Virus record (IMG/VR): IMGVR_UViG_3300006750_000037
Coordinates: 1 to 34,436 of that record
Reading direction: 5' to 3' (one strand)
DNA length: 34,436 nucleotides
Source: a virus
The stretch's first letter is position 1. Each line of letters begins with the position of its first letter. Of the stretch, positions 22,499-29,360 are shown one piece after another. Under the pieces are notes generated by a model, which saw only the letters and a program-made list of their open reading frames with translations, was not told the DNA's origin and searched no databases. The position numbers and the translations under genes were made by a program.

Positions 22499-22786
22499 AT
22501 GAGCGAACATAGTTTTGACACGGAAATAGAAAAGGCGCAGGTGGAGGTTACTTTTGACTTTCAACCCGAAGAACCTGTGGTAATGTATTACCCCGATGGC
22601 AGCGGTGACCCGGGATGCCCTGCGAGTATTGATTACATCCAAGTGATGTGGAAGACTACTGAATGGAATAAGGAAACCCGAAAGAAAGACTCTATACTCA
22701 TAGACATTACAGATCTAATTGAAGAGTTAGGTTACGATATGGAAGATGAATGTTGGAGTCATTTAGAATCTTATAACCCAGACTAA
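22499..22786 (+). CDS. Hypothetical acidic early protein, 95 residues
   Basis: ATG 22499 is preferred because it follows an A-rich tract (AAAATAAAGAC); the frame is open further upstream but overlaps the previous gene. The product (MSEHSFDTEIEKAQVEVTFD...) is acidic, has VVMYYPDGSGDPGCPASIDY as a loop-rich segment, and ends with a helix (LIEELGYDMEDECWSHLE). No domain is known to me. It is part of the run of small early genes and ends one base before the next start. Confidence 0.6.
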   Translation: MSEHSFDTEIEKAQVEVTFDFQPEEPVVMYYPDGSGDPGCPASIDYIQVMWKTTEWNKETRKKDSILIDITDLIEELGYDMEDECWSHLESYNPD

Positions 22787-22787
22787 A

Positions 22788-23129
22788 ATGAAAGACATCT
22801 GGGAAGATATGGACAAAGGAATCAAGCAAATTTACGACACAATGGACAACGCAATTAAACAATTAAGAGAACAACAAATGAAGTATGCAATAGATAAGGT
22901 CAGCGATTGCTGCAACGCACAGCCGATAGGTGAAAGCGAAGACATGGGTATCTGCACAGACTGCAAGGAACATTGCACGTACGTGTGTGATAACTGTTTC
23001 GGTGAAGGAATAACCGAACAGAATGTTGATGGCGCAGACGTAGAAGTCATCTGTACCAATTGCGAATCTTATAAAAATCAAGATATGATGGATATTATTT
23101 CACCAATTTTTAAAGAGTTCAGAAAATGA
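22788..23129 (+). CDS. Zinc-ribbon early protein, 113 residues
   Basis: An N-terminal coiled coil (MKDIWEDMDKGIKQIYDTMD...) is followed by VSDCCNAQPIGESEDMGICT, then DCKEHCTYVCDNC and VICTNCES, giving four CxxC-type or CC pairs. These look like two zinc ribbons. The DCCNA...G...C..C signature recurs in small proteins of Bacteroidota phages with unknown role. It may bind DNA or RNA, or act on host polymerase. The stop overlaps the next ATG. Confidence 0.6.
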   Translation: MKDIWEDMDKGIKQIYDTMDNAIKQLREQQMKYAIDKVSDCCNAQPIGESEDMGICTDCKEHCTYVCDNCFGEGITEQNVDGADVEVICTNCESYKNQDMMDIISPIFKEFRK

Positions 23130-23278
23130 AACATCGAGAGCGAACTATCAGAGTTATAAAGTCATGCAAGACACGCGACCAACTACGGTCTGCAATGAAG
23201 TACATGGAACTTGCAGGACTTGGAAACGACCCGAAAACCATCGAAATATTACGGCACAAAGTAGCCACAATTGATTGA
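23126..23278 (+). CDS. Small basic protein, 50 residues
   Basis: This gene starts in an ATGA overlap at 23126 and ends at TGA 23276-23278. The product (MKHRERTIRVIKSCKTRDQL and onward) is basic and helical, with no recognised motif. The coupling and the clean 30-base gap to the next gene support it being real. It could bind nucleic acid. Confidence 0.55.
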   Translation: MKHRERTIRVIKSCKTRDQLRSAMKYMELAGLGNDPKTIEILRHKVATID

Positions 23279-23308
23279 AATTTAGTAACTTAGAAAATAA
23301 AAAGAGAG

Positions 23309-23923
23309 ATGAAAAAACTAATTGAAATACAAGCGGAGTTAAAAGCCCCGAAGAACCAAAGAAACAACTTTGGAAAGTACAACTACCGTTCTTGCGAAGA
23401 CATCCTGGAAGCGGTTAAGCCACTACTGAAAAAGCAAGCGTTAACACTTACAATCACAGACGAGGTACTTGAGGTGGGCGGCTTGGTGTTCGTGGAAGCG
23501 ATAGCCCGAATAGATGACGGTAAAGATTCTATTGAGGTCAGAGCGCAAGCAGGAATAAACCCCGATAGAAAAGGAATGGACATCGCCCAAAGTTTCGGGA
23601 GTTCTTCCAGTTACGCAAGGAAGTACGCTCTGAACGGTTTATTTTTAATAGACGATACCAAAGACGCAGACGCTACTAACGATCACGGGAAAGTTGAAAA
23701 GAAAGTACCGACAAAAGTACCGACAAAAGTACCGACAAAAGTACCGACACCAATAGGACAACGGATAATAGTAACCGATGGCGATAAGGTATTTTTAGCA
23801 ATCGTTAAGGCGGTAGTTGAGGGCAAAGGAACAATCGAGCAAGCGAAAGGAAAGTATAATATTTCTGCGGAGGTAGAGAAAGGCTTAAAAGAAACTATTG
23901 TTAATCTTCAAGAAGTAGTGTAA
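23309..23923 (+). CDS. erf: ERF-family single-strand annealing protein
   Basis: This 204-residue protein promotes annealing of complementary single strands in phage recombination. The N-terminal 130 residues match the ERF family: AELKAPKNQRNNFGKYNYRS, then EDILEAVKPLLKKQALTLTI, and IAQSFGSSSSYARKYALNGL leading to FLIDDTKDAD. A repeat linker of KVPT units lies at about residues 132-147, followed by a small C-terminal helical domain. It groups with the SSB-like, NinG and PD-(D/E)XK genes as the recombination set. The stop overlaps the next start (TAATG). Confidence 0.85.
   Translation: MKKLIEIQAELKAPKNQRNNFGKYNYRSCEDILEAVKPLLKKQALTLTITDEVLEVGGLVFVEAIARIDDGKDSIEVRAQAGINPDRKGMDIAQSFGSSSSYARKYALNGLFLIDDTKDADATNDHGKVEKKVPTKVPTKVPTKVPTPIGQRIIVTDGDKVFLAIVKAVVEGKGTIEQAKGKYNISAEVEKGLKETIVNLQEVV
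23702..23749 (+). repeat. Four perfect 12-bp tandem repeats inside erf
   Basis: The unit AAAGTACCGACA occurs four times without a mismatch and encodes KVPT four times. It lies in the linker between the annealing domain and the C-terminal domain. Perfect identity suggests recent expansion and likely length variation. Confidence 0.9.
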
Positions 23924-24123
23924 TGAAAAACGGAGAAAAACCAGCAAGCTCTCAGCACCCCGATATGATTATTAATGGTATTGGAACAGGGCTAACAAAA
24001 AGAGAACACTTCGCGGCTATGGCTTTACAGGGCTTAGCGACTAATGCGAATATGCCAATAGACATAACAGTGAAACTTGCTATAAGAATGGCAGACGACC
24101 TACTTAAAGAACTAGAGAAATGA
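23923..24123 (+). CDS. Conserved small phage protein, 66 residues
   Basis: The protein reads MKNGEKPASSQHPDMIING... and continues with GLTKREHFAAMALQGLATNA, then VKLAIRMADDLLKELEK. This form (a proline-rich start, a GLTKREH-FAAMALQG core and a final helix) is common in small phage proteins encoded near recombination genes in many hosts; its function is unknown. It is coupled by TAATG to erf and by ATGA to the HNH gene. Confidence 0.65.
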   Translation: MKNGEKPASSQHPDMIINGIGTGLTKREHFAAMALQGLATNANMPIDITVKLAIRMADDLLKELEK

Positions 24124-24650
24124 GCAAGGAAATTTGGAAAGACATAAAAGGCTACGAGGGATATTATAAAGTAAGTAATTTCGGGTTAGTGAAAAGTATA
24201 GAAAGGGTTATCGTGAGAAAGAACGGAGCGTTACTTCCCGTCAGAGAGCGAATACTAAAACAAGCTATTGGTAAACGTGGCTATGAGTTGGTAGTACTGC
24301 AAAAAAACGGTAGTAGTAGTACTAAGAAAATACACCAATTAGTTGCTACGGCTTTTTTAAATCACACGCCGTGTGGGTTCAAATTAGTCGTAGACCATAT
24401 TGACAACAACCCGTTAAATAATAACGTGTCAAATCTCCAGATTATATCACACAGAGAAAATGTTGTAAAAGGAACAAAAAGAGGGCTTAGTAATTATGTG
24501 GGAGTTCGATTACATAAAGCTTCTGGAAAATGGGCTTCTGAGATAATGTTAAATGGGAAGGCTAAATACATAGGTCTTTTTTTAACAGAAAAGGAAGCAG
24601 CACAAGCATATTCTAACACACTAAATAGACATAACAATGGGATTATCTAA
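24120..24650 (+). CDS. HNH homing endonuclease (NUMOD4-HNH-AP2)
   Basis: This 176-residue protein is a free-standing homing endonuclease. The NUMOD4 domain is at the start (EIWKDIKGYEGYYKVSNFG). The HNH core lies near residues 70-115: HQLVATAFLN, then VVDHIDNNPLNNNVSNLQ. An AP2-type DNA-binding domain follows (SNYVGVRLHKASGKWASEI, then YIGLFLTEKEAAQAYS). Such genes copy themselves into alleles lacking them. Its base composition is richer in A/T than its neighbours, as expected for an invader. It overlaps the next gene by 14 bases. Confidence 0.85.
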   Translation: MSKEIWKDIKGYEGYYKVSNFGLVKSIERVIVRKNGALLPVRERILKQAIGKRGYELVVLQKNGSSSTKKIHQLVATAFLNHTPCGFKLVVDHIDNNPLNNNVSNLQIISHRENVVKGTKRGLSNYVGVRLHKASGKWASEIMLNGKAKYIGLFLTEKEAAQAYSNTLNRHNNGII

Positions 24651-24876
24651 AATGGATTTTATGGAGGTGCGACTACGTGCCGAAATGAGCGAAGAAACAT
24701 ACATGGGTATTCCAGAACACCTCCGCGATGAGATGAAGATCAAATCAATTGAGGCTTCCAACTTCAAAGAGCTGTACAGGGCTGACCCTGATTGGAATGA
24801 ATGGAACGATGATATGATTGAAGCTATCAAGGGAAGGTCAGAACGTGAAGCACAGATAAGAGTAGAGAACCGATGA
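24637..24876 (+). CDS. Hypothetical early protein, 79 residues
   Basis: The product (MGLSKMDFMEVRLRAEMSEE...) is acidic and helical, with IPEHLRDEMKIKSIEASNFK and PDWNEWNDDMIEAIKGRSER. It could also start at ATG 24652. No domain is recognised. It starts inside the HNH gene by 14 bases, which suggests that the HNH gene inserted just before it. An ATGA overlap joins it to the next gene. Confidence 0.6.
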   Translation: MGLSKMDFMEVRLRAEMSEETYMGIPEHLRDEMKIKSIEASNFKELYRADPDWNEWNDDMIEAIKGRSEREAQIRVENR

Positions 24877-25226
24877 TAATACTAAACGCACAAGTAGAAG
24901 GACTATCCACCAGAGCAGACCGAACGGTGAAGATAGTTATCGGCACTCAGGAGAATGTTAAAGCTGCTGAGTTATTCGCTTTACAGGGGCAACTTGTATC
25001 AATAGGAATCAGCACCAATGAACTAAAGCCTGAAGAAATCGAACTGCTAAAGGATTCAAAGTTTGAGATTGACGACATACCAGACAGTAAGTCACCAAGC
25101 CAAAGACTTAGGAACGTTTTATATCGACTTTGGGAACAAGCAGACGGGGGCTATTCAGACTTCAATCTCTACTACCTGAATAAAATGGAAACAATAATTA
25201 ACCACTATAAAGACAAATTAACATGA
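24873..25226 (+). CDS. Hypothetical early protein, 117 residues
   Basis: The N-terminal half (MIILNAQVEGLSTRADRTVK, then IVIGTQENVKAAELFALQGQ) is a compact alpha/beta unit of the kind seen in small phage recombination-associated proteins. The C-terminal half is helical (SPSQRLRNVLYRLWEQ, NLYYLNKMETIINHYKDKL). No catalytic motif is visible. It lies between the HNH gene and the SSB-like gene, joined by ATGA overlaps on both sides, so a role in DNA metabolism is likely but unproven. Confidence 0.6.
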   Translation: MIILNAQVEGLSTRADRTVKIVIGTQENVKAAELFALQGQLVSIGISTNELKPEEIELLKDSKFEIDDIPDSKSPSQRLRNVLYRLWEQADGGYSDFNLYYLNKMETIINHYKDKLT

Positions 25227-25459
25227 AAAGTAAAAACGACACGAGATCGCTAAGAAAGGAAATGACAAGGCTGTTGAGTAAGTCAGAATCTTGGATTGTG
25301 ATTAGAGAAGATAACGAAGGTGTGCATATTCACACTCCTAAAGCGGATCATCTTGCATTATTAGCCGTTATTCTCAAGGGTGACCCAGAACTATTTAAAG
25401 TAATAACATCGTTGGTTAACGATGAATCACCCGAAGATTTTAATATTTCTTTAAATTAA
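25223..25459 (+). CDS. Hypothetical small protein, 78 residues
   Basis: The product (MKSKNDTRSLRKEMTRLLSK, then SESWIVIREDNEGVHIHTPK) has a basic helical start, a strand pair and a final helix (LALLAVILKGDPELFKVITS). The pattern resembles small phage proteins of unknown role near SSB genes. It starts in an ATGA overlap and is followed by a 24-base gap before the SSB-like gene. Confidence 0.55.
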   Translation: MKSKNDTRSLRKEMTRLLSKSESWIVIREDNEGVHIHTPKADHLALLAVILKGDPELFKVITSLVNDESPEDFNISLN

Positions 25460-25483
25460 ACAATCAACTAAACAATTAACGTA

Positions 25484-25822
25484 ATGGAATACAAAGTAAA
25501 CGGAACACTAAGCAAGATTCTACCAATAGAATCGGGAACATCAAAAGCGGGTGACGAATGGCAAAAGGTGTCTTTCATCGTTACCAATTCGGACGGCTAC
25601 GAAGGTAGAGAACAGAATTACTGCTTTCAGATATTCGGAATTGAGAAGGTTGAGAACTTCCAGAAGTATAATTCTGAGGGCGCAACAGTTGAAGTGAAGT
25701 TTAACATCCGAACGAACGAATGGAAAGGGAAATACTACACGGAGTTACAAGCGTATCGGGTTGAGTCTGAACAAGAAACAAAGAAGCCTGAGCCAATAGG
25801 TGAGGACGATTTACCATTCTAA
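25484..25822 (+). CDS. SSB-like protein (DUF3127-like) with acidic tip
   Basis: This 112-residue protein resembles the DUF3127 family of Bacteroidota, which has an OB-fold: VNGTLSKILPIESGTSKAGD, EWQKVSFIVTNSDGYEGREQ and GATVEVKFNIRTNEWKGKYY. The C terminus ends in GEDDLPF, nearly the same as the DDDIPF tip by which bacterial SSB binds partner proteins. That tip plus the OB-like core argue for single-strand DNA binding. It lies with ERF and NinG. The start follows an A-rich tract, and the stop is in a TAATG overlap. Confidence 0.7.
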   Translation: MEYKVNGTLSKILPIESGTSKAGDEWQKVSFIVTNSDGYEGREQNYCFQIFGIEKVENFQKYNSEGATVEVKFNIRTNEWKGKYYTELQAYRVESEQETKKPEPIGEDDLPF

Positions 25823-26208
25823 TGAAACAGCGCAAACGGTCAACAGTAGTTAAAGAACTGGATAAAGTGTTCAGTCTTTACATCAGACAGCGTGACGCTA
25901 ACCTAGACGGCTTTACTGAGTGCTTTACTTGTGGACGTTCAAACCATTGGAAGAAATTGCAATGCGGTCACTTTATGAGCCGCGCAAGATACTCTACTAG
26001 GTGGGATGAAGAAAACTGTCGACCTCAATGCTATGGTTGTAACGTCATGCAACAGGGTCAGCAATACATTTTCGCTCAGAACCTAGATAAAGAATCTCCT
26101 GGAAAGGCTGACGCTATGCACGTTGCATCTTTACAGATGGTTAAATTCTCAACGGTGGAACTCGAAGAAATGATTACTGATTACAAAGAAAAGCTAAGTG
26201 AGTTATGA
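25822..26208 (+). CDS. ninG: NinG-like recombination endonuclease
   Basis: This 128-residue protein resembles lambda NinG (Rap), a structure-specific nuclease for recombination intermediates. It has the zinc-type cysteine layout TECFTCGRSNHWKKLQCGHF (Cys34, Cys37, Cys48, His50) and then NCRPQCYGCNVMQQGQQ (Cys66, Cys70, Cys73), an HNH-like fold. It is shorter than lambda NinG (204 residues) at both ends, as is common in Bacteroidota phages. It is in the same operon as ERF and the SSB-like gene. Confidence 0.8.
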   Translation: MKQRKRSTVVKELDKVFSLYIRQRDANLDGFTECFTCGRSNHWKKLQCGHFMSRARYSTRWDEENCRPQCYGCNVMQQGQQYIFAQNLDKESPGKADAMHVASLQMVKFSTVELEEMITDYKEKLSEL

Positions 26209-26507
26209 AAGTCCTGAACAACTACGACACCATCAAGCGGCTACTGGAATCAGACCCGAAGTATCGTGATGACTACAACAAACTTGTTGCCCGTGTTTGG
26301 TGGATTGAAGTAAATAAAAACAAGCTATTGACAGCTTACGAAATGCTGAACAGGTTAGCGCGTAAAGAACTATCACACCCTGAAAGCATCATGCGAGCAA
26401 GAAGGAAAGTCCAGGAGGAACATCCGCACCTTAGAGGCACGACATACCACCAAAGGAAAACAACGGAACAGAAACAAGTACAGACAGAATTAGGTTACAT
26501 TATTTAA
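26205..26507 (+). CDS. Conserved protein after ninG, 100 residues
   Basis: The protein is helical and basic (MKVLNNYDTIKRLLESDPKY, then RDDYNKLVARVWWIEVNKNK), with LSHPESIMRARRKVQEEHPH and LRGTTYHQRK. A PES-I-R-RRK-QEE-P-LRG pattern like this recurs in proteins encoded just after ninG in flavobacterial phages; the function is not known. It may bind DNA. It is coupled by ATGA to ninG and is the last gene before the A/T-rich cargo region. Confidence 0.65.
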   Translation: MKVLNNYDTIKRLLESDPKYRDDYNKLVARVWWIEVNKNKLLTAYEMLNRLARKELSHPESIMRARRKVQEEHPHLRGTTYHQRKTTEQKQVQTELGYII

Positions 26508-26515
26508 TTCTTATT

Positions 26516-27106
26516 ATGAAACAAATTAAAACTTATACATCAATAGTTGGTGATAAAGATAGCCCAAGAGAAGATAAAATTAAATGTTTTACAGGTCAGG
26601 GGAAATTTAATGAGCCTGTAATGGAGGCTAAGATTTATAAGATTTTAGCACATCAATTTATAGAATCAGATTATTCTATCTGGATGGATGGCAATGTAGA
26701 ATTATTAATACCATCAGAGCAATTAGTAGAAGAATGGTTGGAAGATAAATATGATATGGCATTATGGAAACATCCTTACAGAAAATGCTTATATGATGAA
26801 GCAAATTTATGTAGGATATTATTTAGTAATCAAAAATTAATAATCGATGAACAGGTGAAATATTATAGAAATAAAAACTTTCCAGAATTATACGGTTTAA
26901 CAGAATGCTGCATAATAGTGAGAAAACATAGTAAGGAGATGGAAAGATTAAATAATGCCTGGTGGTCAGAAGTATGTAGATGGAGTTCTAGGGATCAGTT
27001 ATCTTTACCTTATGTATTATCTAAGTTTCCTGAATTAAAAGTTAAGTTGATAGATGGTAATGCTAGAGAACATCCTTACTTTAACTACACTAATCATTTA
27101 ATATAA
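26516..27106 (+). CDS. DUF616-like glycosyltransferase
   Basis: This 196-residue protein resembles the DUF616 (TOD1/MUCI70-type) glycosyltransferase-like family: SDYSIWMDGNVELLIPSEQL, then YDMALWKHPYRKCLYDEANL and a late SSRDQLSLPYVLSKF. In this family the D-G-N stretch and the HPYR and DQ motifs line the donor site. Its codons are markedly A/T-rich compared with ninG and erf, which suggests recent gain. It is the first gene of the cargo island. The acceptor is unknown; sugar addition to surface glycans or virion parts is plausible. Confidence 0.65.
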   Translation: MKQIKTYTSIVGDKDSPREDKIKCFTGQGKFNEPVMEAKIYKILAHQFIESDYSIWMDGNVELLIPSEQLVEEWLEDKYDMALWKHPYRKCLYDEANLCRILFSNQKLIIDEQVKYYRNKNFPELYGLTECCIIVRKHSKEMERLNNAWWSEVCRWSSRDQLSLPYVLSKFPELKVKLIDGNAREHPYFNYTNHLI

Positions 27107-27139
27107 ACAAACAGAACTAGGTTATAAGTAAATTAATAG

Positions 27140-27147
27140 TACATTTG
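27140..27147 (+). promoter_or_regulatory. Promoter box before the IbrA-like operon
   Basis: TACATTTG matches TAnnTTTG exactly. The surrounding AATTAATAGTACATTTG nearly repeats the sequence at 30588-30605. No good -33 TTTG lies upstream. Transcription would begin about 27151-27154, next to the leader ORF start. Confidence 0.6.
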
Positions 27148-27155
27148 AAAAAGCT

Positions 27156-27230
27156 ATGCAGAGCAAACCACAAAATACTAAGGCTTGGGCGAGTAGGGGC
27201 TGCATCCCTGAAAGCCTGAGCCGTTTTTAA
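27156..27230 (+). CDS. Possible leader peptide, 24 residues
   Basis: ATG 27156 opens a 24-codon frame that ends at TAA 27228-27230, two bases before the next gene's ATG. The peptide (MQSKPQNTKAWASRGCIPES and four more) has no hydrophobic segment. It covers the hairpin at 27182-27222, so translating ribosomes could melt it. It could be regulatory only, or chance. Confidence 0.35.
   Translation: MQSKPQNTKAWASRGCIPESLSRF
27182..27228 (+). terminator. Terminator-like / attenuator hairpin before the IbrA-like gene
   Basis: GGCTTGGGC (27182-27190) pairs with GCCTGAGCC (27214-27222), 9 bp with two G-T wobbles. An inner AGGG/CCCT helix (27195-27198 with 27206-27209) sits in the loop, and five T follow at 27224-27228. 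It lies between the promoter and the gene it should drive, so it could act as an attenuator or structured leader RNA. Confidence 0.5.
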
Positions 27231-27232
27231 TT

Positions 27233-28528
27233 ATGGGAAAGAAATATTTGGAGAAAAACGTTTATGACGCTTCTTTAGATCGAATAGAGTTCATATTCGA
27301 CAACTTCGAGAAAATATACTTATCATTCAGCGGAGGTAAAGATAGCGGAGTAATGCTGAACCTTGTTTTAGATTATATGCGTAAGAATGGCATAACTAAA
27401 AAAATAGGTTTAATGACCCTTGATAACGAGGCAAACTACAATCATTCATTAGATTTTATGCACTCAATAATCAGAAAGAATCTTGATTTACTTGATGTTT
27501 ATTGGTGTTGCTTACCTATTACTCTCCCATGTACAGTTAGCTCATACGCAACCGAATGGCAATGTTGGGGCGAACGTGATAAACATAGGTGGATAAGACC
27601 AATACCAACAGATGACTACATAGTAAATATTGATAATCATCAATTTGATTTCTTTTACGAAGACATGCACTATGATGAATTTTGGGACAAGTTTGGTGAT
27701 TGGTATGGTCAAGGTGAAAAAACTGCTTGTTTGATTGGTATTAGATGTGATGAGAGTCTAAATAGATTTAGGGCAATAATGAATGACCGTAAAGTAACAT
27801 TGAAAGGTCAAGCTTGGACTAAAAAAAATACTAAGATAGTTTACAATTGCTATCCGATATATGATTGGAGAACTGATGATGTATGGATTGCTAATGCTAA
27901 GTTTGAGTGGGATTATAATGAGTTATATGATATTTTCTGGAAGGCGGGGCTTAGTGTCGCGCAGATGAGGGTAGCGAGTCCGTTTATGAGTGAATCGAAA
28001 TCAAGTCTGAATTTATACAGGGTTATTGACCCTCATGTTTGGGCTACATTATGCGCCCGTGTACAAGGGGCTAACTTCATAGCAACCTACGGAAAACAAA
28101 TAAACTACAATAGCTTTAAGTTACCAGAAGGTCATACATGGAAAAGTTTCACTAAGTTTTTACTCGACACATTACCAAAAGAAGTGGGTGAAAATTTTAA
28201 GATACGCTTCATTCAATCTATAAAATATTGGTGGAGAGTGGGGCGTGGACTTGCTGAAGAAACAATTGAAGACCTTAGAAAGAATAATATTCCATTTGTT
28301 TTAGGGGATAAAACAAGGCATGGGAATAAAGATAAGACGTGTGTAAGAATGCTGCCACCTGACCATTTAGACATGCTTAGAATACATGCTTCAGAAGTTA
28401 CAAGTTGGAAAAGGTTTGCTTTAACGATATTAAAGAATGACCACACCTGTAAATATATGGGTCTTGCTCCAACACAAGGTCAAGCAAAAAGACAAAGAGA
28501 AATAATGGAAAAATATAAGAACGTATGA
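27233..28528 (+). CDS. IbrA-like PAPS reductase-family protein (DUF3440-like)
   Basis: This 431-residue protein has the PP-loop SFSGGKDSGVM (SGGKDS at residues 33-38) of adenylate-forming ATP pyrophosphatases of the PAPS reductase/DndC type. It continues with a DUF3440-like body: LMTLDNEANYNHS, ACLIGIRCDESLNRFRAI, YPIYDWRTDDVWIANAKF and VAQMRVASPF, and ends with VTSWKRFALTILKNDHTCKY. IbrA of E. coli is of this kind and works with IbrB, a ParB-like partner; such a partner is at 29544. Biochemical function in phages is not settled; nucleotide or DNA sulfur chemistry and gene regulation are both proposed for relatives. Low G+C marks it as cargo. Confidence 0.8.
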   Translation: MGKKYLEKNVYDASLDRIEFIFDNFEKIYLSFSGGKDSGVMLNLVLDYMRKNGITKKIGLMTLDNEANYNHSLDFMHSIIRKNLDLLDVYWCCLPITLPCTVSSYATEWQCWGERDKHRWIRPIPTDDYIVNIDNHQFDFFYEDMHYDEFWDKFGDWYGQGEKTACLIGIRCDESLNRFRAIMNDRKVTLKGQAWTKKNTKIVYNCYPIYDWRTDDVWIANAKFEWDYNELYDIFWKAGLSVAQMRVASPFMSESKSSLNLYRVIDPHVWATLCARVQGANFIATYGKQINYNSFKLPEGHTWKSFTKFLLDTLPKEVGENFKIRFIQSIKYWWRVGRGLAEETIEDLRKNNIPFVLGDKTRHGNKDKTCVRMLPPDHLDMLRIHASEVTSWKRFALTILKNDHTCKYMGLAPTQGQAKRQREIMEKYKNV

Positions 28529-28941
28529 AAGTTATAAGAACAAAAAGTCTTATCGGTACAAAAAGAGACATTCAAGGAAAGGGGTTTTCAAGTCTTAGAA
28601 TACTACTCGAAAGAGATAGAATGGGGTTTAGTCTTCATAAGACTATAATACCAAAGGGAGACAAAGAACATTGGCATTATAAACATCATTTAGAGGCGTG
28701 TTATTGTATTAGTGGTATGGGTGTTTTAACCAACCTGGAAACAAACGAAGAATTTAATATTACTCCAGATACAACATACGTGCTTGATAATCATGATGAC
28801 CATACTTTTCAGGCTTTAGATGATGTAGTGTTGCTTTCTATTTTCAATCCACCAGTAGTAGGTAATGAAATACATATGGATGATGGGTCATATATACCTG
28901 CAAACGAAGAAAGTGAAATTACTAACAACCATTGGGAATGA
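28525..28941 (+). CDS. Ectoine synthase-like cupin (EctC-like)
   Basis: This 138-residue protein closely follows the L-ectoine synthase pattern: RDIQGKGFSSLRILLERDRM, GFSLHKTIIPKGDKEHW, then HYKHHLEACYCISGMG, TYVLDNHDDHTF and SIFNPPVVGNEIHMDDGSY. Glu57, Tyr85 and His93 line up with the Glu/Tyr/His triad that holds the iron in EctC, so the metal site looks intact. EctC closes N-gamma-acetyl-diaminobutyrate to ectoine. No EctA or EctB is here, so substrate would have to come from the host, or the enzyme works on something else. It is joined to the IbrA-like gene (ATGA) and to the next gene. Confidence 0.8.
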   Translation: MKVIRTKSLIGTKRDIQGKGFSSLRILLERDRMGFSLHKTIIPKGDKEHWHYKHHLEACYCISGMGVLTNLETNEEFNITPDTTYVLDNHDDHTFQALDDVVLLSIFNPPVVGNEIHMDDGSYIPANEESEITNNHWE

Positions 28942-29360
28942 GAGTTTATAAACCCTATTGGGAATGGGAAGATTTTAATAACGGAATGTGGAGGAAGGTG
29001 AATAAAAAAGAAGAGCTTATTTTTTTAGAAAAAGCAATAATATTTACAGGTGACCATTTAAGATATGGTGAAGCAATGAAAGAGGTGATCGACAAATGGA
29101 CAAACACGATGCTTAATACCCTAACAAATTCAAGCGTTAATAAACGCGCTTTCTTAGGTCATTGCGCATGTTCGTTAGCATTTAATTGCCCTGAATACAT
29201 CACGAGAATGGCATGGAAGGAATTAACAAATATGCAGCGAGAATTAGCAGATGAAGTAGCACAACAACATATTGATAATTGGACAAATGAATATACATCT
29301 AACAGTACGGGATTACATAAAAACTTGGGAAAACAGATGTTACTACAATGGGGTTCCTGA
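28938..29360 (+). CDS. Conserved phage protein, 140 residues
   Basis: ATG 28938 (ATGA overlap with the cupin stop) is preferred over TTG 28932. The protein starts MRVYKPYWEWEDFNNGMWRK and continues with LEKAIIFTGDHLRYGEAM, KWTNTMLNTLTNSSVNKRAF, LGHCACSLAFNCPEY and MAWKELTNMQRELADEVA. This arrangement recurs in phage genomes, often beside IbrA/IbrB-type genes, without known role. The H and C residues in LGHCACSLAF could bind metal or form an active site. It overlaps the following ORF by 74 bases. Confidence 0.65.
   Translation: MRVYKPYWEWEDFNNGMWRKVNKKEELIFLEKAIIFTGDHLRYGEAMKEVIDKWTNTMLNTLTNSSVNKRAFLGHCACSLAFNCPEYITRMAWKELTNMQRELADEVAQQHIDNWTNEYTSNSTGLHKNLGKQMLLQWGS

Noticed and set aside
23702-23749. 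Short regular repeats considered as a CRISPR-like array
   Set aside because: The repeats are tandem without spacers and lie inside the erf frame, encoding KVPT units.
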